Shown here: one piece after another, positions 45,411 to 53,754 of the stretch | Position numbering within the stretch: the stretch's first letter is position 1 | Layout: every line of letters starts with the position of its first letter | Assembly: GCF_016863655.1 (NCBI RefSeq) | Contig: NZ_BOPH01000020.1 | Location: forward strand, 1 to 64,000 | Direction: 5' to 3' | DNA length: 64,000 bases | Source of the DNA: Virgisporangium ochraceum | GTDB lineage: Bacteria > Actinomycetota > Actinomycetes > Mycobacteriales > Micromonosporaceae | Program-made: the position numbers and the translations under genes | Notes under the pieces: model-generated | What the model was told of the DNA's origin: nothing | The model's input: the letters and a program-made list of their open reading frames with translations, nothing else | The model's database searches: none

Positions 45411-46286
45411 TCAGTTCTCCTTCGTGGTGCCCGCCGCCGCGCCGGCGGCGGCGAAATCGGGGTTGTTCTCGTACTCCGACACGACGGCGAGGTACGCGAA
45501 CGCGTGCGTCACGTTGGTCTTCAGGACGCCGTCGAAGACCTCGCGGGCCTTCGCCGTGTCGCCGTTGTAGTAGTGCCAGTTGCCCAGGCCGTAGCCCTGG
45601 GTGACGGTCTTCAGGTCGTTGCCGTCGCACATCGCCCACAGCTCGTGCGGGGTGATCTCGCCGGTGTAGAGCCGCATCCGGCCCTCGTATCCGACCAGAT
45701 GTGGCTCGTCGACGAGGGCGATTCGGCGGAACCGGTCGAGCACCTCCCCGGCCTCCTTCTCCCGGCCCAGGCGGCGCAGCGCCATGTACTGCCAGTCCTG
45801 CGAGGCGACGGTGCCCTCCTGGTGCCTCGAGCTGTCCTCCGCGTTGCGGAAGGCCTCCAGGCAGCCGTCGAGGTCGCCGTCGAGGTACCGCGCGACGCCG
45901 AGGTGGTACCAGATCGACGTGTGCAGCGTGGTGTTGTACCGCTTCAGCGTCTGCGCGTCAGCGTCCTTTTCGGACAGATGCTGCGGGCGCACGTCTTCCG
46001 GCCGGCCGAGGATCAGGCTGATGACGTCCTTCTCCACCTCGGGCTGGTACATCTCGTGCTCGTCCGGGGTGTCCGGGATCTTCGCGGCGGCTTCGCGGAG
46101 GTCCTCGATCGCGCCCTTGTAGTCGCGCACCGAGATGCGGCGGTGTCCGCGGAACCGCAGCAGGCGGGCGTCGCCCGGTTCCTTCTCCAGTGCCTCGGTG
46201 AGCAGCGCGACGGACTCGGCGTGCTTGTCGAGGTAGCCCTTGAGCCGGGCGGCCATGATGTATCTGTGGCTCAGGGGGACGGTCAT
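45411..46286 (-). CDS. TPR-repeat protein
   Basis: 291 residues made of helical pairs: RLKGYLDKHAESVALLTEAL, GDARLLRFRGHRRISVRDYK, YHLGVARYLDGDLDGCLEAF and YMALRRLGREKEAGEVLDRF are typical TPR A/B helices. It has no signal peptide and ends in an Ala-rich tail. It lies between the periplasmic binding protein gene and the tautomerase gene, in the same operon. TPR proteins are protein-protein adaptors; what it binds cannot be told. Related proteins occur in peptide-utilisation clusters, but I cannot name the family. Confidence 0.8.
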   Translation of the reverse strand: MTVPLSHRYIMAARLKGYLDKHAESVALLTEALEKEPGDARLLRFRGHRRISVRDYKGAIEDLREAAAKIPDTPDEHEMYQPEVEKDVISLILGRPEDVRPQHLSEKDADAQTLKRYNTTLHTSIWYHLGVARYLDGDLDGCLEAFRNAEDSSRHQEGTVASQDWQYMALRRLGREKEAGEVLDRFRRIALVDEPHLVGYEGRMRLYTGEITPHELWAMCDGNDLKTVTQGYGLGNWHYYNGDTAKAREVFDGVLKTNVTHAFAYLAVVSEYENNPDFAAAGAAAGTTKEN

Positions 46287-46309
46287 TTGTCGTGCCTTTC
46301 GTCGGGGAT

Positions 46310-46335
46310 GGGGCGCCCTCGTGAGAGGGCGCCCC
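46310..46335 (-). terminator. Intercistronic hairpin between dppA and the TPR gene
   Basis: A perfect 11-bp stem (46310-46320 with 46325-46335) with a GTGA loop lies eight bases after the dppA stop. No T-run follows. Such hairpins behind binding-protein genes usually stabilise the upstream mRNA or partly stop transcription, keeping DppA more abundant than the downstream products. Confidence 0.72.
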
Positions 46336-46342
46336 GTTCCGC

Positions 46343-47956
46343 TTACTTGTCGAGCCAGAGGTTCCGGTAGAACCGGTACGTCGGCGTCGGGTCGCCCTTG
46401 TAGCCCATGACGTTCTTCTGCACGACGTCGAAGTCGGCGTTGAGGAACGTCATCGCCACCGGGCCGCGCTCGGCCAGGATCCTCTCGGCCTTCTGGTAGA
46501 TCTCGGCGCGCTTGTTCCGGTCGAGCTCCGAACGGGCCTGGACGATCAGCTCCTCGTACTCGGGGTCGGTCCAGTTGCCGTAGTTGAGGCCGCCGCCCTT
46601 GAGGAAGCTGGCGCTGAACCGCTCGTCCGGGTCGTAGGTCAGGCCGAAGCCCGACTGGTACATGTCGAAGTCGGCCGCCTTGGTCTTCGTGTCGGCGATC
46701 GTCGACTCCACCGACTCGATCGTCACCTTGATGCCGATCTTCGCGAGCTGCTGCTGCTCGACCTCGGCCGAGCGCACCTGGAACGCCGACGTGGCGATCA
46801 CCATCAGCTTGGCCTCGAAGCCGTTCGGGAAGCCGGCCTCGGTGAGCAACTGCTTGGCCTTGTCGAGATCGGGCTTGCCGTAGACGTCGTTCGCCTTGAT
46901 GGCGCCGTACCGGTCCGGCGGCAGGTAGCCCGCGTTGAGGGCGGTGCCGTAGCCCGAGTTGGCGACGTTGAGGATCTCCTGGCGGTCGAGCGCGTAGTAG
47001 ATCGCCTGGCGCACCTTGACGTCGTTGTACGGCGCCTTGGAGGTGTTCAGCCGCAGGTGCAGCGACAGCGAACCGGAGCCGCCGTACCACTTGAGCTTCT
47101 CGTCGCGCTTGAGCGCGTCGATGAACTCGGGCGCTGGACGCCACAGGAAGTCGACGGTGCCGCTGCGCACGGCCGCGGCGCGGGCGTTGTCGTCGGGGTT
47201 GAACGTGAAGTCCAGCCCGTCGAGGTAGGGCACGTTCGGCACGTAGTACTGCGTGTGCTTGTCGAGCTTGATGGTCTGGCCGGCGACCCGGGAGACCATC
47301 TTGAACGGTCCGCTGCCGCCGTCGACGGCGGTGTTCAGGCCGTTGTTCCTCTGGACCACGTCACCGTCCACGATGGACGATGCCGCCGTGGACAGCAGCG
47401 TGAGGATCGCCGCGTTCGGCTTGCTCAGCTTGAGGATCGCCGTGCGCGGGTCGGGCGTCTCCACCGCGGTGATGCCCTCGTAGCTACGGGCCCGCGGTGC
47501 CCGGGTGGCCGGGTTCTTGATCCGCTCGATGGAGTACTTGACGTCGGCCGACGTCACCTTCTTGCCGCTGTGGAAGAACGCGTTGTCGCGGAGCTTGAAT
47601 GTGAGCGTGAGCCCGTCGGCGCTCTGCTCCCACGACTCGGCGATCGCCGGCTTGATCTCGCCGCGGTAGGACTCCACCAGCGACTCGTAGATCTGCTCGT
47701 TGATGACGAAGGCCGAGGTCTCCGACATCTTGTGCGGGTCGAGCTCGTTGGCGTCGAGCCGGATCATGATGCGCAGCCGGCCGCCCGACTTCGGGTTACC
47801 GGCCGGCTGGGTCTCGTCCTCCAGCTTGGAGTTGGCCGCGGCGCCGTCGTTGCCGCCGTTGTCGGTCTCGGAGTTGGGTGGTTCGCCGCCGGAGCAGGCC
47901 GCCAGCGCCGCGACCAAACCGGCCGCCAGCGCGCTGGTCACGAATCGCTTCTTCAT
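46343..47956 (-). CDS. dppA: Peptide-binding lipoprotein, DppA/OppA type (SBP_bac_5)
   Basis: 537 residues. A lipoprotein signal ends in A-L-A-A-C with Cys21, then a Gly/Asn/Asp-rich linker. The two-lobed family-5 binding fold shows GGRLRIMIRLDANELDPHKM, IAESWEQSADGLTLTFKLRD, ITSADVKYSIERIKNP-like region (KKVTSADVKYSIERIKNPAT) and VRQAIYYALDRQEIL. ATG 47956 has GAGGAG five bases upstream. It should deliver peptides or a peptide-like solute to DppBCDF encoded at 29403-33958. Ligand unknown. Confidence 0.92.
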   Translation of the reverse strand: MKKRFVTSALAAGLVAALAACSGGEPPNSETDNGGNDGAAANSKLEDETQPAGNPKSGGRLRIMIRLDANELDPHKMSETSAFVINEQIYESLVESYRGEIKPAIAESWEQSADGLTLTFKLRDNAFFHSGKKVTSADVKYSIERIKNPATRAPRARSYEGITAVETPDPRTAILKLSKPNAAILTLLSTAASSIVDGDVVQRNNGLNTAVDGGSGPFKMVSRVAGQTIKLDKHTQYYVPNVPYLDGLDFTFNPDDNARAAAVRSGTVDFLWRPAPEFIDALKRDEKLKWYGGSGSLSLHLRLNTSKAPYNDVKVRQAIYYALDRQEILNVANSGYGTALNAGYLPPDRYGAIKANDVYGKPDLDKAKQLLTEAGFPNGFEAKLMVIATSAFQVRSAEVEQQQLAKIGIKVTIESVESTIADTKTKAADFDMYQSGFGLTYDPDERFSASFLKGGGLNYGNWTDPEYEELIVQARSELDRNKRAEIYQKAERILAERGPVAMTFLNADFDVVQKNVMGYKGDPTPTYRFYRNLWLDK

Positions 47957-47967
47957 GGTTCTCCTCA

Positions 47968-48978
47968 TTACTTCCATGCCTGGCCGAAGACCCGCAGCCA
48001 GTTACCGCCGAGGATCTTGGTGATGTCCTCGGGAGAGAACCCTCCGGCCAGGAGGGCCTCGGTGAAGTTGGGGAAGTCGCCGGCGTCGTCCATGCCGATC
48101 GCCCGCCGCTCGTCCCACTTCCAGTTGCCGAGCAGCTTTCCCCAGTCGGGACCCTTGAGCGCCTCGGTGAGCGTCTCGTCGTAGTCGGTGGCGATCGCGA
48201 CGTGGTCGATCCCGGCCACCTCCACGACGCGGCTGAGGTGCTCGACGAAGCGCTTGAGGTCGGGACGCTTGCCGCGGTCCTCCGGGTAGTACAGGAACCC
48301 GGACAGGGTGGTGATGCCCATGACGCCGCCCTGCTGCCCGAGGACGCGCAGGAAGTCGTCGTTCTTCGCCCGGATGTGCGGCGAGATCGCGTCACAGAAG
48401 GAGTGCGTGACGACGACCGGGGTGGCCGACACCTCCATGGCGTCGAGGCCGGTGCGCTGGCCGCAGTGCGAGACGTCGACCAGGATGCCGAGCTCGTTCA
48501 TGGCCTCGACGAAGGTCCGGCCCTTCTCGGTGAGGCCGGGGTCGACCTTCTCCCCGCAGCCGGCGCCCAGCAGGTTCTGCCGCTGGTAGGTCAGCTGGAG
48601 GATGCGGACGCCGAGGTCGTGGAAGGTGCCGAGGAGGTCGAGGTCGATGCCGATCATCTCGGTGTCCTGCGGACCGAGGATCACGGCCTCCCGGCCCTCC
48701 GCCTTGGCCCGCTGGATGTCGGCGACGGTCGTCGCGAGCAGCACCCGGTCGGCGTGCGCGTCGATCCACCGCCGGCACCTGTTCACCTCCCGCAGCGCCT
48801 CGACGGTGCCGGCGTACGGGCGCGTCACGGTGTGGTTGACGGCGGTGACGCCGCCCCGCCGGATGCGGTCGAGGTGTGCCTCGGAGAGCTCGATGACCGT
48901 GCTGCCGTCGACGACGGTGGCCGCTGCGTGCAGTTCGGCCGCCGACAGGGCGGGACTTTCAGGGGCGGCTGTACTCAA
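47968..48978 (-). CDS. M19 membrane-dipeptidase family enzyme with altered metal site
   Basis: 336 residues, TIM-barrel amidohydrolase of the renal dipeptidase family, without signal peptide. The usual first zinc pair H-x-D reads VVDGSTVIEL here, and the bridging Glu region reads ILGPQDTEM. The second-metal His residues remain (VDVSHCGQRT and VVVTHSF), as does the late Asp (IATDYD). A subgroup with Gln at the Glu position is known among M19 proteins in amino-acid and betaine catabolic clusters, so this is probably functional but not a classical two-zinc dipeptidase. First gene of the leftward operon; DppA follows after 11 bases. Confidence 0.85.
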   Translation of the reverse strand: MSTAAPESPALSAAELHAAATVVDGSTVIELSEAHLDRIRRGGVTAVNHTVTRPYAGTVEALREVNRCRRWIDAHADRVLLATTVADIQRAKAEGREAVILGPQDTEMIGIDLDLLGTFHDLGVRILQLTYQRQNLLGAGCGEKVDPGLTEKGRTFVEAMNELGILVDVSHCGQRTGLDAMEVSATPVVVTHSFCDAISPHIRAKNDDFLRVLGQQGGVMGITTLSGFLYYPEDRGKRPDLKRFVEHLSRVVEVAGIDHVAIATDYDETLTEALKGPDWGKLLGNWKWDERRAIGMDDAGDFPNFTEALLAGGFSPEDITKILGGNWLRVFGQAWK

Positions 48979-49075
48979 TGGGATCTCCAGGCCGTGCGTC
49001 TTCGCGTCATCCGGCGAGCGAAGGTTGCACGGACTCTACGAGCGGCGCCACTTCCTGTCCATAGATCTTACAAAC

Positions 49076-49112
49076 TCGTCATCTAGAACCCTCGTAGCGA
49101 CGAATCTCGTCA
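49076..49112 (+). promoter_or_regulatory. Composite Lrp-type operator B, upstream of the dipeptidase-dppA operon
   Basis: TCGTCATCTAG (49076-49086), nine bases, then AGCGACGAAT and CTCGTCA (49096-49112), matching operator A at 31511 block for block with the same spacing and the same orientation relative to the leftward operon. On the minus strand a -10-like TAAGAT (49065-49070) lies next to it, so the operator covers the -35 region. The remainder of the 315-base gap 48979-49293 shows no gene I can support. Confidence 0.72.
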
Positions 49113-49293
49113 TTTCGACGCACATCTTTGCGTGCGCGATCGAGCTGGACCGGCCTCGCTACCGACAGTGATATGGGCAGCGTGCAGGTGCTTTAGATTC
49201 GGGAGAACGCGGTCGCGCCGGCACACGATGCGTGCACGGACTGACTGGCTCCGGAACCCCGCGGTGGCGTGGTTGATCGCGCTCTTGCGCGGC

Positions 49294-49950
49294 TCACGCG
49301 GAGCCGGCGTCGGGTGACACGTGGGTGAGCAGCGCGTCGAGGGGGCGGGCCAGGGTGCCGCGCTCGACGGACAGCTCGACGAGCAGGCGCGCGTAGCGCA
49401 GCTTCCGGCGCGACCCGCCGCTGAGGAAACGGCGCATCTGCGCGTCGGCCGGGCGGTCGCGCCAGGCGGGCTGGTTGCGCATCGACCGGAATGCGCCCAG
49501 ATCGCCCTGCGTGGCGAAGAGGGACTCGACCTCCGCGGTGCCGACCGCCCGGATGAGCTCGTCCTCCAGGTCGTTCACGCACGCGAAGAAGCCGAGGCGC
49601 TCCAGGTCGGCGTCCGGCGCGCCGAGCCCGCGGCGGATCACCGCCTCCTCGCGCACGTCGTACAGGCCGGCGAGGCGCACCCCGGGATCGAACCTCGTCA
49701 GGAACCGGGAGATCGCGTGCGCTCCCCCGATCGGCACCACCACGACCCGCTCGGCGGTGAGGTCGCGGCCCCGGCCGGCGGCGGCGGTCTCCACCGCGAT
49801 CTGGTCGCTGATGCCCTCGACGAGCAGCACCGCCAGCGCGTCGCCGGTCTTCTCCAGCGCGAGCGCGGTCGCCTCGATGGCGGCCGCCGGGCCGTTCACG
49901 TACCCGGCGAGCGCCCGCCGGGCCAGCTCGCGGCGGTCGACGGGGGCCAT
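49294..49950 (-). CDS. Stand-alone TOPRIM-domain protein (OLD-nuclease-like)
   Basis: 218 residues. AVLLVEGISDQIAVETAA carries the TOPRIM Glu, VVVVPIGGAHAI the middle strand, and GLYDVREEAV the acidic motif in D-x-x-E form instead of D-x-D. FFACVNDLEDELIRAVG and the C-terminal RRFLSGGSRRKLRYARLLVE are conserved features of actinobacterial TOPRIM proteins annotated as ATP-dependent endonuclease-like; the ABC ATPase of true OLD proteins is absent. A nucleotidyl-transfer or nuclease activity is possible. Upstream methyltransferase gene ends 4 bases before it. Confidence 0.8.
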   Translation of the reverse strand: MAPVDRRELARRALAGYVNGPAAAIEATALALEKTGDALAVLLVEGISDQIAVETAAAGRGRDLTAERVVVVPIGGAHAISRFLTRFDPGVRLAGLYDVREEAVIRRGLGAPDADLERLGFFACVNDLEDELIRAVGTAEVESLFATQGDLGAFRSMRNQPAWRDRPADAQMRRFLSGGSRRKLRYARLLVELSVERGTLARPLDALLTHVSPDAGSA

Positions 49951-49954
49951 GCCG

Positions 49955-50686
49955 TCATCGCCGCCCTATCACGCTCTTCAGGCCGACCGGCAGCGGATGC
50001 GCGTCGTCGGCGAAGGAGGTGCCGATGGTCGCCGTCACGCCGTGTTCGCGCAGCAGCGCGGGCACCGCGGAGGTGTCGACGAGCACGTTGCGGTGCCGTT
50101 CCTCGTCGCGGCGGTAGGAGCCGTCGGGCCGGCGCACGAACGTGGTGATGTCGCGGTCGAAGCGGTCGGGCGTCGGCTGGCTGAACCGGGTGACGATGGC
50201 CCAGTCGTCGCCGACCCGGCCCTGGGGCACCGCGTCGGTGCGGGCCGTCCCCCACTCCAGGTCGCACAGGTCCAGGGCGAAAAGGCCGCCGGGACGCAGG
50301 GAGCGCGCGAGCCCGACCAGCGCGCGCCGCACGGCGTCGGCGTCGGGCAGGTAGTTCACCGCGTGCCCGACGCCGACGACGGCGTCGGCCGCCGGGACGG
50401 GGTCGTCGGGCAGCACCAGCGTCTCGATCCGCTCGGCACCCGGCACGGCCGCCCGCGTCAGGTCGAGCATCGCCGGTGACGCGTCGGTGGCGACCACGCG
50501 GTGACCGGCCTCCACGAGGTACCTGGTCAGCAGGCCCGACCCGCAGCCGACCTCCAGCACGAGCCCGCCCGCCCGACGGACCGGTTCCAGCAGCGCCAGC
50601 AGACCGGGTGCACACCGGTCGGCGTGGAACCCGAACCCCCGGTCGTGGACGTAGGCGAGGTCGTCGCGGTAATACGGCTCATCCAC
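49955..50686 (-). CDS. Class I SAM-dependent methyltransferase
   Basis: 243 residues from the GTG at 50686. Motif I is VLEVGCGSGLLTRYLV, motif II/III VVATDASPAMLDL, then VVGVGHAVNYLPD and LARSLRPGGLFALDLCD. The C-terminal part has the DUF-like beta sheet seen in small-molecule methyltransferases. Substrate not predictable. It is followed by the TOPRIM gene in the same operon and is divergent from the VOC gene with only 24 bases between starts, so the promoters must overlap or be leaderless. Confidence 0.85.
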   Translation of the reverse strand: MDEPYYRDDLAYVHDRGFGFHADRCAPGLLALLEPVRRAGGLVLEVGCGSGLLTRYLVEAGHRVVATDASPAMLDLTRAAVPGAERIETLVLPDDPVPAADAVVGVGHAVNYLPDADAVRRALVGLARSLRPGGLFALDLCDLEWGTARTDAVPQGRVGDDWAIVTRFSQPTPDRFDRDITTFVRRPDGSYRRDEERHRNVLVDTSAVPALLREHGVTATIGTSFADDAHPLPVGLKSVIGRR

Positions 50687-50710
50687 GCGGCCATCATCTA
50701 TGTTGGGCCG

Positions 50711-51109
50711 ATGGCTGTCATCGGGTTTGACCACGTGGTGCTGGTGGCCGCCGACCTGGACGTCACGCTCGACTGGTACCGGCGGGTCCTCGGCGCGCAG
50801 GTGCGCGACCTCGACGGGTTCCGGGCCGGCCGGGCCGAGTACCCGGTGCTGCACTTCGGCGCCTGGAAGATCAACGTGCACCCGGCGGGCAGCGACCTGC
50901 GTCCGCGCGCCACCACGGCCCTACCGGGCACGCTGGACATCTGCCTGGCCTGGGACACCGACGTCGACGCGGCGAAGCGGCACCTCGAGGAGCACGGCCA
51001 GGTCGTCGAGTTCGGGCCGGTCGCGCAGGAGGGCGCCCGCGGCGTCGGGCGGAGCGTCTACACCCGCGACCCGGACGGCAACCTCGTCGAGCTGATCTGC
51101 TACCCCTAG
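50711..51109 (+). CDS. VOC-superfamily (glyoxalase/bleomycin-resistance-like) protein
   Basis: 132 residues, one paired beta-alpha-beta-beta-beta module pair. Likely metal ligands are His in GFDHVVLVA, His in VLHFGAWKINVH and Glu in GNLVELICYP; the ending D-P-D-G-N-L-V-E-L is the family hallmark. The closest families are lactoylglutathione-lyase-like and extradiol-dioxygenase-like proteins; the substrate is unknown. Confidence 0.88.
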   Translation: MAVIGFDHVVLVAADLDVTLDWYRRVLGAQVRDLDGFRAGRAEYPVLHFGAWKINVHPAGSDLRPRATTALPGTLDICLAWDTDVDAAKRHLEEHGQVVEFGPVAQEGARGVGRSVYTRDPDGNLVELICYP

Positions 51110-51156
51110 TCCGGACACCGATCGGAACCAGGGTCCGGGCCGCGCGGGCAGCTGAT

Positions 51157-51229
51157 GATCGAAAGTGCTGGCGACTTTCCGCTGTTTCGGGCGGGCCAGA
51201 ACAGCAGAAGGTCGCCAACACTTTCGATC
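51157..51229. repeat. Imperfect palindromic element 3 (GATCGAAAGTG type)
   Basis: GATCGAAAGTGCTGGCGAC (51157-51175) pairs with 51211-51229 with a single mismatch in 19, and the stem continues inward for about 11 more positions with two mismatches. The loop is about 12 bases and GC-rich. It occupies the gap 51110-51334 between the convergent VOC gene and the secreted protein gene; nothing else is seen in that gap. As with elements 1 and 2, each arm begins with GATC. Confidence 0.88.
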
Positions 51230-51334
51230 TTGGTCCGGTTCCGGGATCGCGTCCGCGTCACGCCGAGCGGCCGACGCCATCTCACCCGGATCGGGCGGTG
51301 CGGGTGGCGGTGTACGTGGCCGCCGTCAGGGCGG

Positions 51335-52183
51335 TCACTCCGGCAGCGCGGTCCAGGTGTCGTACCGGTGCACCGCCACGCCCTCGAACGCGGCGAACCG
51401 CTGCCCCGCCGCGTCCACCTCGCGCAGGGCCGCCTCCATCACGGTGCGCTGGCTGAAGCTGCAGTACGCGCAGTCGGCGAGCGGCTGCGTCTCCACCGCC
51501 AGCCGCACCGGCACCGCCGCCGCGCCGGCCCGGTCGAGCACGTCGGAGGCCACGTCGAGGATGCCGGTCGCGGTGTCGCGGTAGCTCATCACCGTGAGGG
51601 CGTCGACGCGCGCGATCACCTCGTCGGCCAGGGTTCCGGTGCCGACCGGCACGGTGTGGTACCAGAACGGGACGTCCGCCTCCAGCGGCAGGTTCCCGCC
51701 CCGCAGCGCATCGAGCAGGTCCAGGAAACCGGTGACGGCGCGCGGCGACGGCCACTCCGGCAGCAGGTACGGCTCCACGTCGAGGTGCAGCCCGCGGAAC
51801 AGGCCCAGGTCTACCACCGTGTCGCGCCAGGCGAACGCGTATGTGTGGTCGAGCGCCCAGCCGGGCTCGCCACCGAGCGCGTCGAGCCGGATGCCGGCCT
51901 CGTCGCACAGCGCACGCAACCGCAGGAGCCGGGCCGCGTCGCCGTTCGTCCGCGCGTCCCGGTCCACATGAACGAACAACGTGCGGACGCCCTGCGTCCG
52001 CGACCAGGCCACCATGCGCTCCGGCTCGGCCCACGACCAGACCCACGCCGCGCGCGTTCCCGGCGGCGCGACCGGCGACTCCGGCGCGAACGGCGGGAAC
52101 CGGTACGGCGCCGCCGCCACCAGCAGGCCGGCGAGCAGGCCGAAGAGCAGTACGACGGTCAGCACCGGCTGCAGGCGCTTCAC
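51335..52183 (-). CDS. Secreted TIM-barrel-like glycosidase or related protein
   Basis: 282 residues from the GTG at 52183. An N-terminal hydrophobic segment (VLTVVLLFGLLAGLLVAAAP) is a signal peptide or anchor. Strand-like segments follow in barrel order: RAAWVWSW, VRTLFVHVD, IRLDALGGE, FRGLHLDVEPY, LEADVPFWY, ALTVMSYRD, VRLAVETQP. The fourth strand LHLDVEPY resembles the acidic strand-4 motif of GH18-like enzymes, with Glu as possible acid. I do not recognise the exact family; polysaccharide processing at the cell surface is inference. Confidence 0.7.
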   Translation of the reverse strand: MKRLQPVLTVVLLFGLLAGLLVAAAPYRFPPFAPESPVAPPGTRAAWVWSWAEPERMVAWSRTQGVRTLFVHVDRDARTNGDAARLLRLRALCDEAGIRLDALGGEPGWALDHTYAFAWRDTVVDLGLFRGLHLDVEPYLLPEWPSPRAVTGFLDLLDALRGGNLPLEADVPFWYHTVPVGTGTLADEVIARVDALTVMSYRDTATGILDVASDVLDRAGAAAVPVRLAVETQPLADCAYCSFSQRTVMEAALREVDAAGQRFAAFEGVAVHRYDTWTALPE

Positions 52184-52213
52184 CGTGGACCCATCGGCGC
52201 CCGGCGGCCCGAC

Positions 52214-52906
52214 TCAAGCGTCCGGCGCCGGCCAGTTCAGGAAGTCGACCGCCGCGGCCCGGCGGGCGCCCGCACGGAACCGGGCCTCCGCCGCGACCGC
52301 CAGGTCGAGCCACCCGACGAGCGTCGAGGGACGCAGCCGCACGAGCGTCGTGGAGCCCGGCGACGGCGTGACGGCGAGCGCCCGCCGCCCCGACGCGCGC
52401 AGCGCGGCCAGCCGCGCCCGCAACCGCCCGGACGGCTCGTCGAGCACGAGCACCGGCTGCCGGCCGGGCGGCGGGTCACCGTCGTGGACGACGGCCACCG
52501 ACAGGCGGTCCGGAACGTCGTTGGCGAGCAGGCAGACGAACACGTCCCGGTCCGGGCACACGACGTGCGCGGTCGCCGGGCGGTCCACCGGCGAGGTCGG
52601 CCGGTCGACGTCGTCGACGAGCCCGGCCGGGAGCGAGCCGTACACCTCCGGCCAGCGCGAGCGGATCAGGTCGTGGAAGCCCGGCGGCAGGCCGCCCCGC
52701 CGCGAGACGGCGGCCGCCAGCTGCCCGAGCGTGTACCGGTAGCGGTCGTGCCCGCGCAGCCACTCCGCGGCCCGCGTCACCCGCACGTCGCTGATCCGCG
52801 ACGCGTGGTCGTGCGGCTCGAACACGAACCCGCGCCCGCATCGGCCGCACCGGTGGTCGGACCGGTCGCGGCGGCGCAGCCGGGCCGCGCAGTGTGGACA
52901 GATCAC
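52214..52906 (-). CDS. Zinc-ribbon protein, paralogue 1
   Basis: 230 residues from a GTG overlapping the upstream stop (GTGA). A double Cys pair (CPHCAARL ... CGRCGRGF) forms an N-terminal zinc ribbon. A helical segment (RVTRAAEWLRGHDRYRYTLG) leads to a C-terminal alpha/beta domain with VVCPDRDVFVCLLANDVPD, VAVVHDGDPPPG and VLVLDEPSGRL, ending FLNWPAPDA. The C-terminal domain and the final F-L-x-W-P motif recur in the next gene. No membrane helix. Function unknown. Confidence 0.72.
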   Translation of the reverse strand: MICPHCAARLRRRDRSDHRCGRCGRGFVFEPHDHASRISDVRVTRAAEWLRGHDRYRYTLGQLAAAVSRRGGLPPGFHDLIRSRWPEVYGSLPAGLVDDVDRPTSPVDRPATAHVVCPDRDVFVCLLANDVPDRLSVAVVHDGDPPPGRQPVLVLDEPSGRLRARLAALRASGRRALAVTPSPGSTTLVRLRPSTLVGWLDLAVAAEARFRAGARRAAAVDFLNWPAPDA

Positions 52907-53754
52907 CCGCTCACCGGCCAGGTGAGGAACCCGGTGCGCGCGGTGCCGGCGTGCGTGGCGGCGAACCGCAGCACCGTGGACACGAGGTCGGCCGGAGGGG
53001 ACGCGGGCGTCGCGCGGCCCAGGTCGAGGACCGGCAGGCCGCGGGGCAGGTCGTCCGACGAACTGACCACCAGCGCGCCGAGGTGGTCGGTCATGTCGTT
53101 CGCCCAGAGGCAGGCCGCGACGGCCGGGTCGGGGCACAGCACCCCGAACCGCACCGGGTCGGGCGTCGGCGGCGGCGCCGCGCCGTGCTCGTCGACCGGG
53201 TCGGCCCCGACGGCGCGGGCGCGCGCGATGACAGCCGACCGCGTGAGCACCACCCGGTTCCGGTCCGGAACGAGCCGGCGGACCAGCCGCGCCAGCAGCG
53301 CGACGACGCGGAAGGGCAGGCACAGCAGCGTGCCGGCCCACACGAGGGCCCGCCCACCGGTGAAGATCACCACCAGCAGCGACGCGCCGAGGACCCAGGC
53401 GACCGGCAGCCCGTCCATGCGCGTGAACACGAGGTAGCCACCGGCGCCGACCGCCGCCATCCCCGCCATTCCCGCCGCGAACGGCGGGTCGTCGGGGTCC
53501 CAGCGGCGCCACACGGGTGGCGGCGGCAGGTACGGCCGCTGCCCCTCCAGGTCGCGCTGGACCTGCAGCGCCGTGACCCGGTACGCGCCGTCCCCGCTCA
53601 GCTCCGCGATCCGCCGCCGCAGGAACCCGTCGGAGAACGTCGAGCACACGGTCGGGCGGTCGACGACGAACAACCGGCGGCACTCCCCGCACTGCCCACC
53701 GTCGGATCCGGGGCGGTACCGGTCGCGGTCCGCCCGGCAGTGCGGGCACCTCAT
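52903..53754 (-). CDS. Zinc-ribbon membrane protein, paralogue 2
   Basis: 283 residues. The N-terminal ribbon is CPHCRADRDRYRPG ... CGECRRLFVVD. A paired hydrophobic region (about 95-150: AGMAGMAAVGAGGYLVF and WVLGASLLVVIFTGGRALVW) puts it in the membrane, unlike paralogue 1. The C-terminal domain (VLCPDPAVAACLWANDMTD, ALVVSSSDDLPRGLPVLDL, ending FLTWPVSG) aligns with that of paralogue 1. Both ends overlap neighbours (ATGA, GTGA), so the three proteins are made together. Confidence 0.75.
   Translation of the reverse strand: MRCPHCRADRDRYRPGSDGGQCGECRRLFVVDRPTVCSTFSDGFLRRRIAELSGDGAYRVTALQVQRDLEGQRPYLPPPPVWRRWDPDDPPFAAGMAGMAAVGAGGYLVFTRMDGLPVAWVLGASLLVVIFTGGRALVWAGTLLCLPFRVVALLARLVRRLVPDRNRVVLTRSAVIARARAVGADPVDEHGAAPPPTPDPVRFGVLCPDPAVAACLWANDMTDHLGALVVSSSDDLPRGLPVLDLGRATPASPPADLVSTVLRFAATHAGTARTGFLTWPVSG

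Noticed and set aside
51117..51256. An outer stem extending element 3 (CCGATCGGAACC region with GGTCCGGTTCCG)
   Set aside because: The outer pairing is short and offset; it does not clearly continue the main stem.
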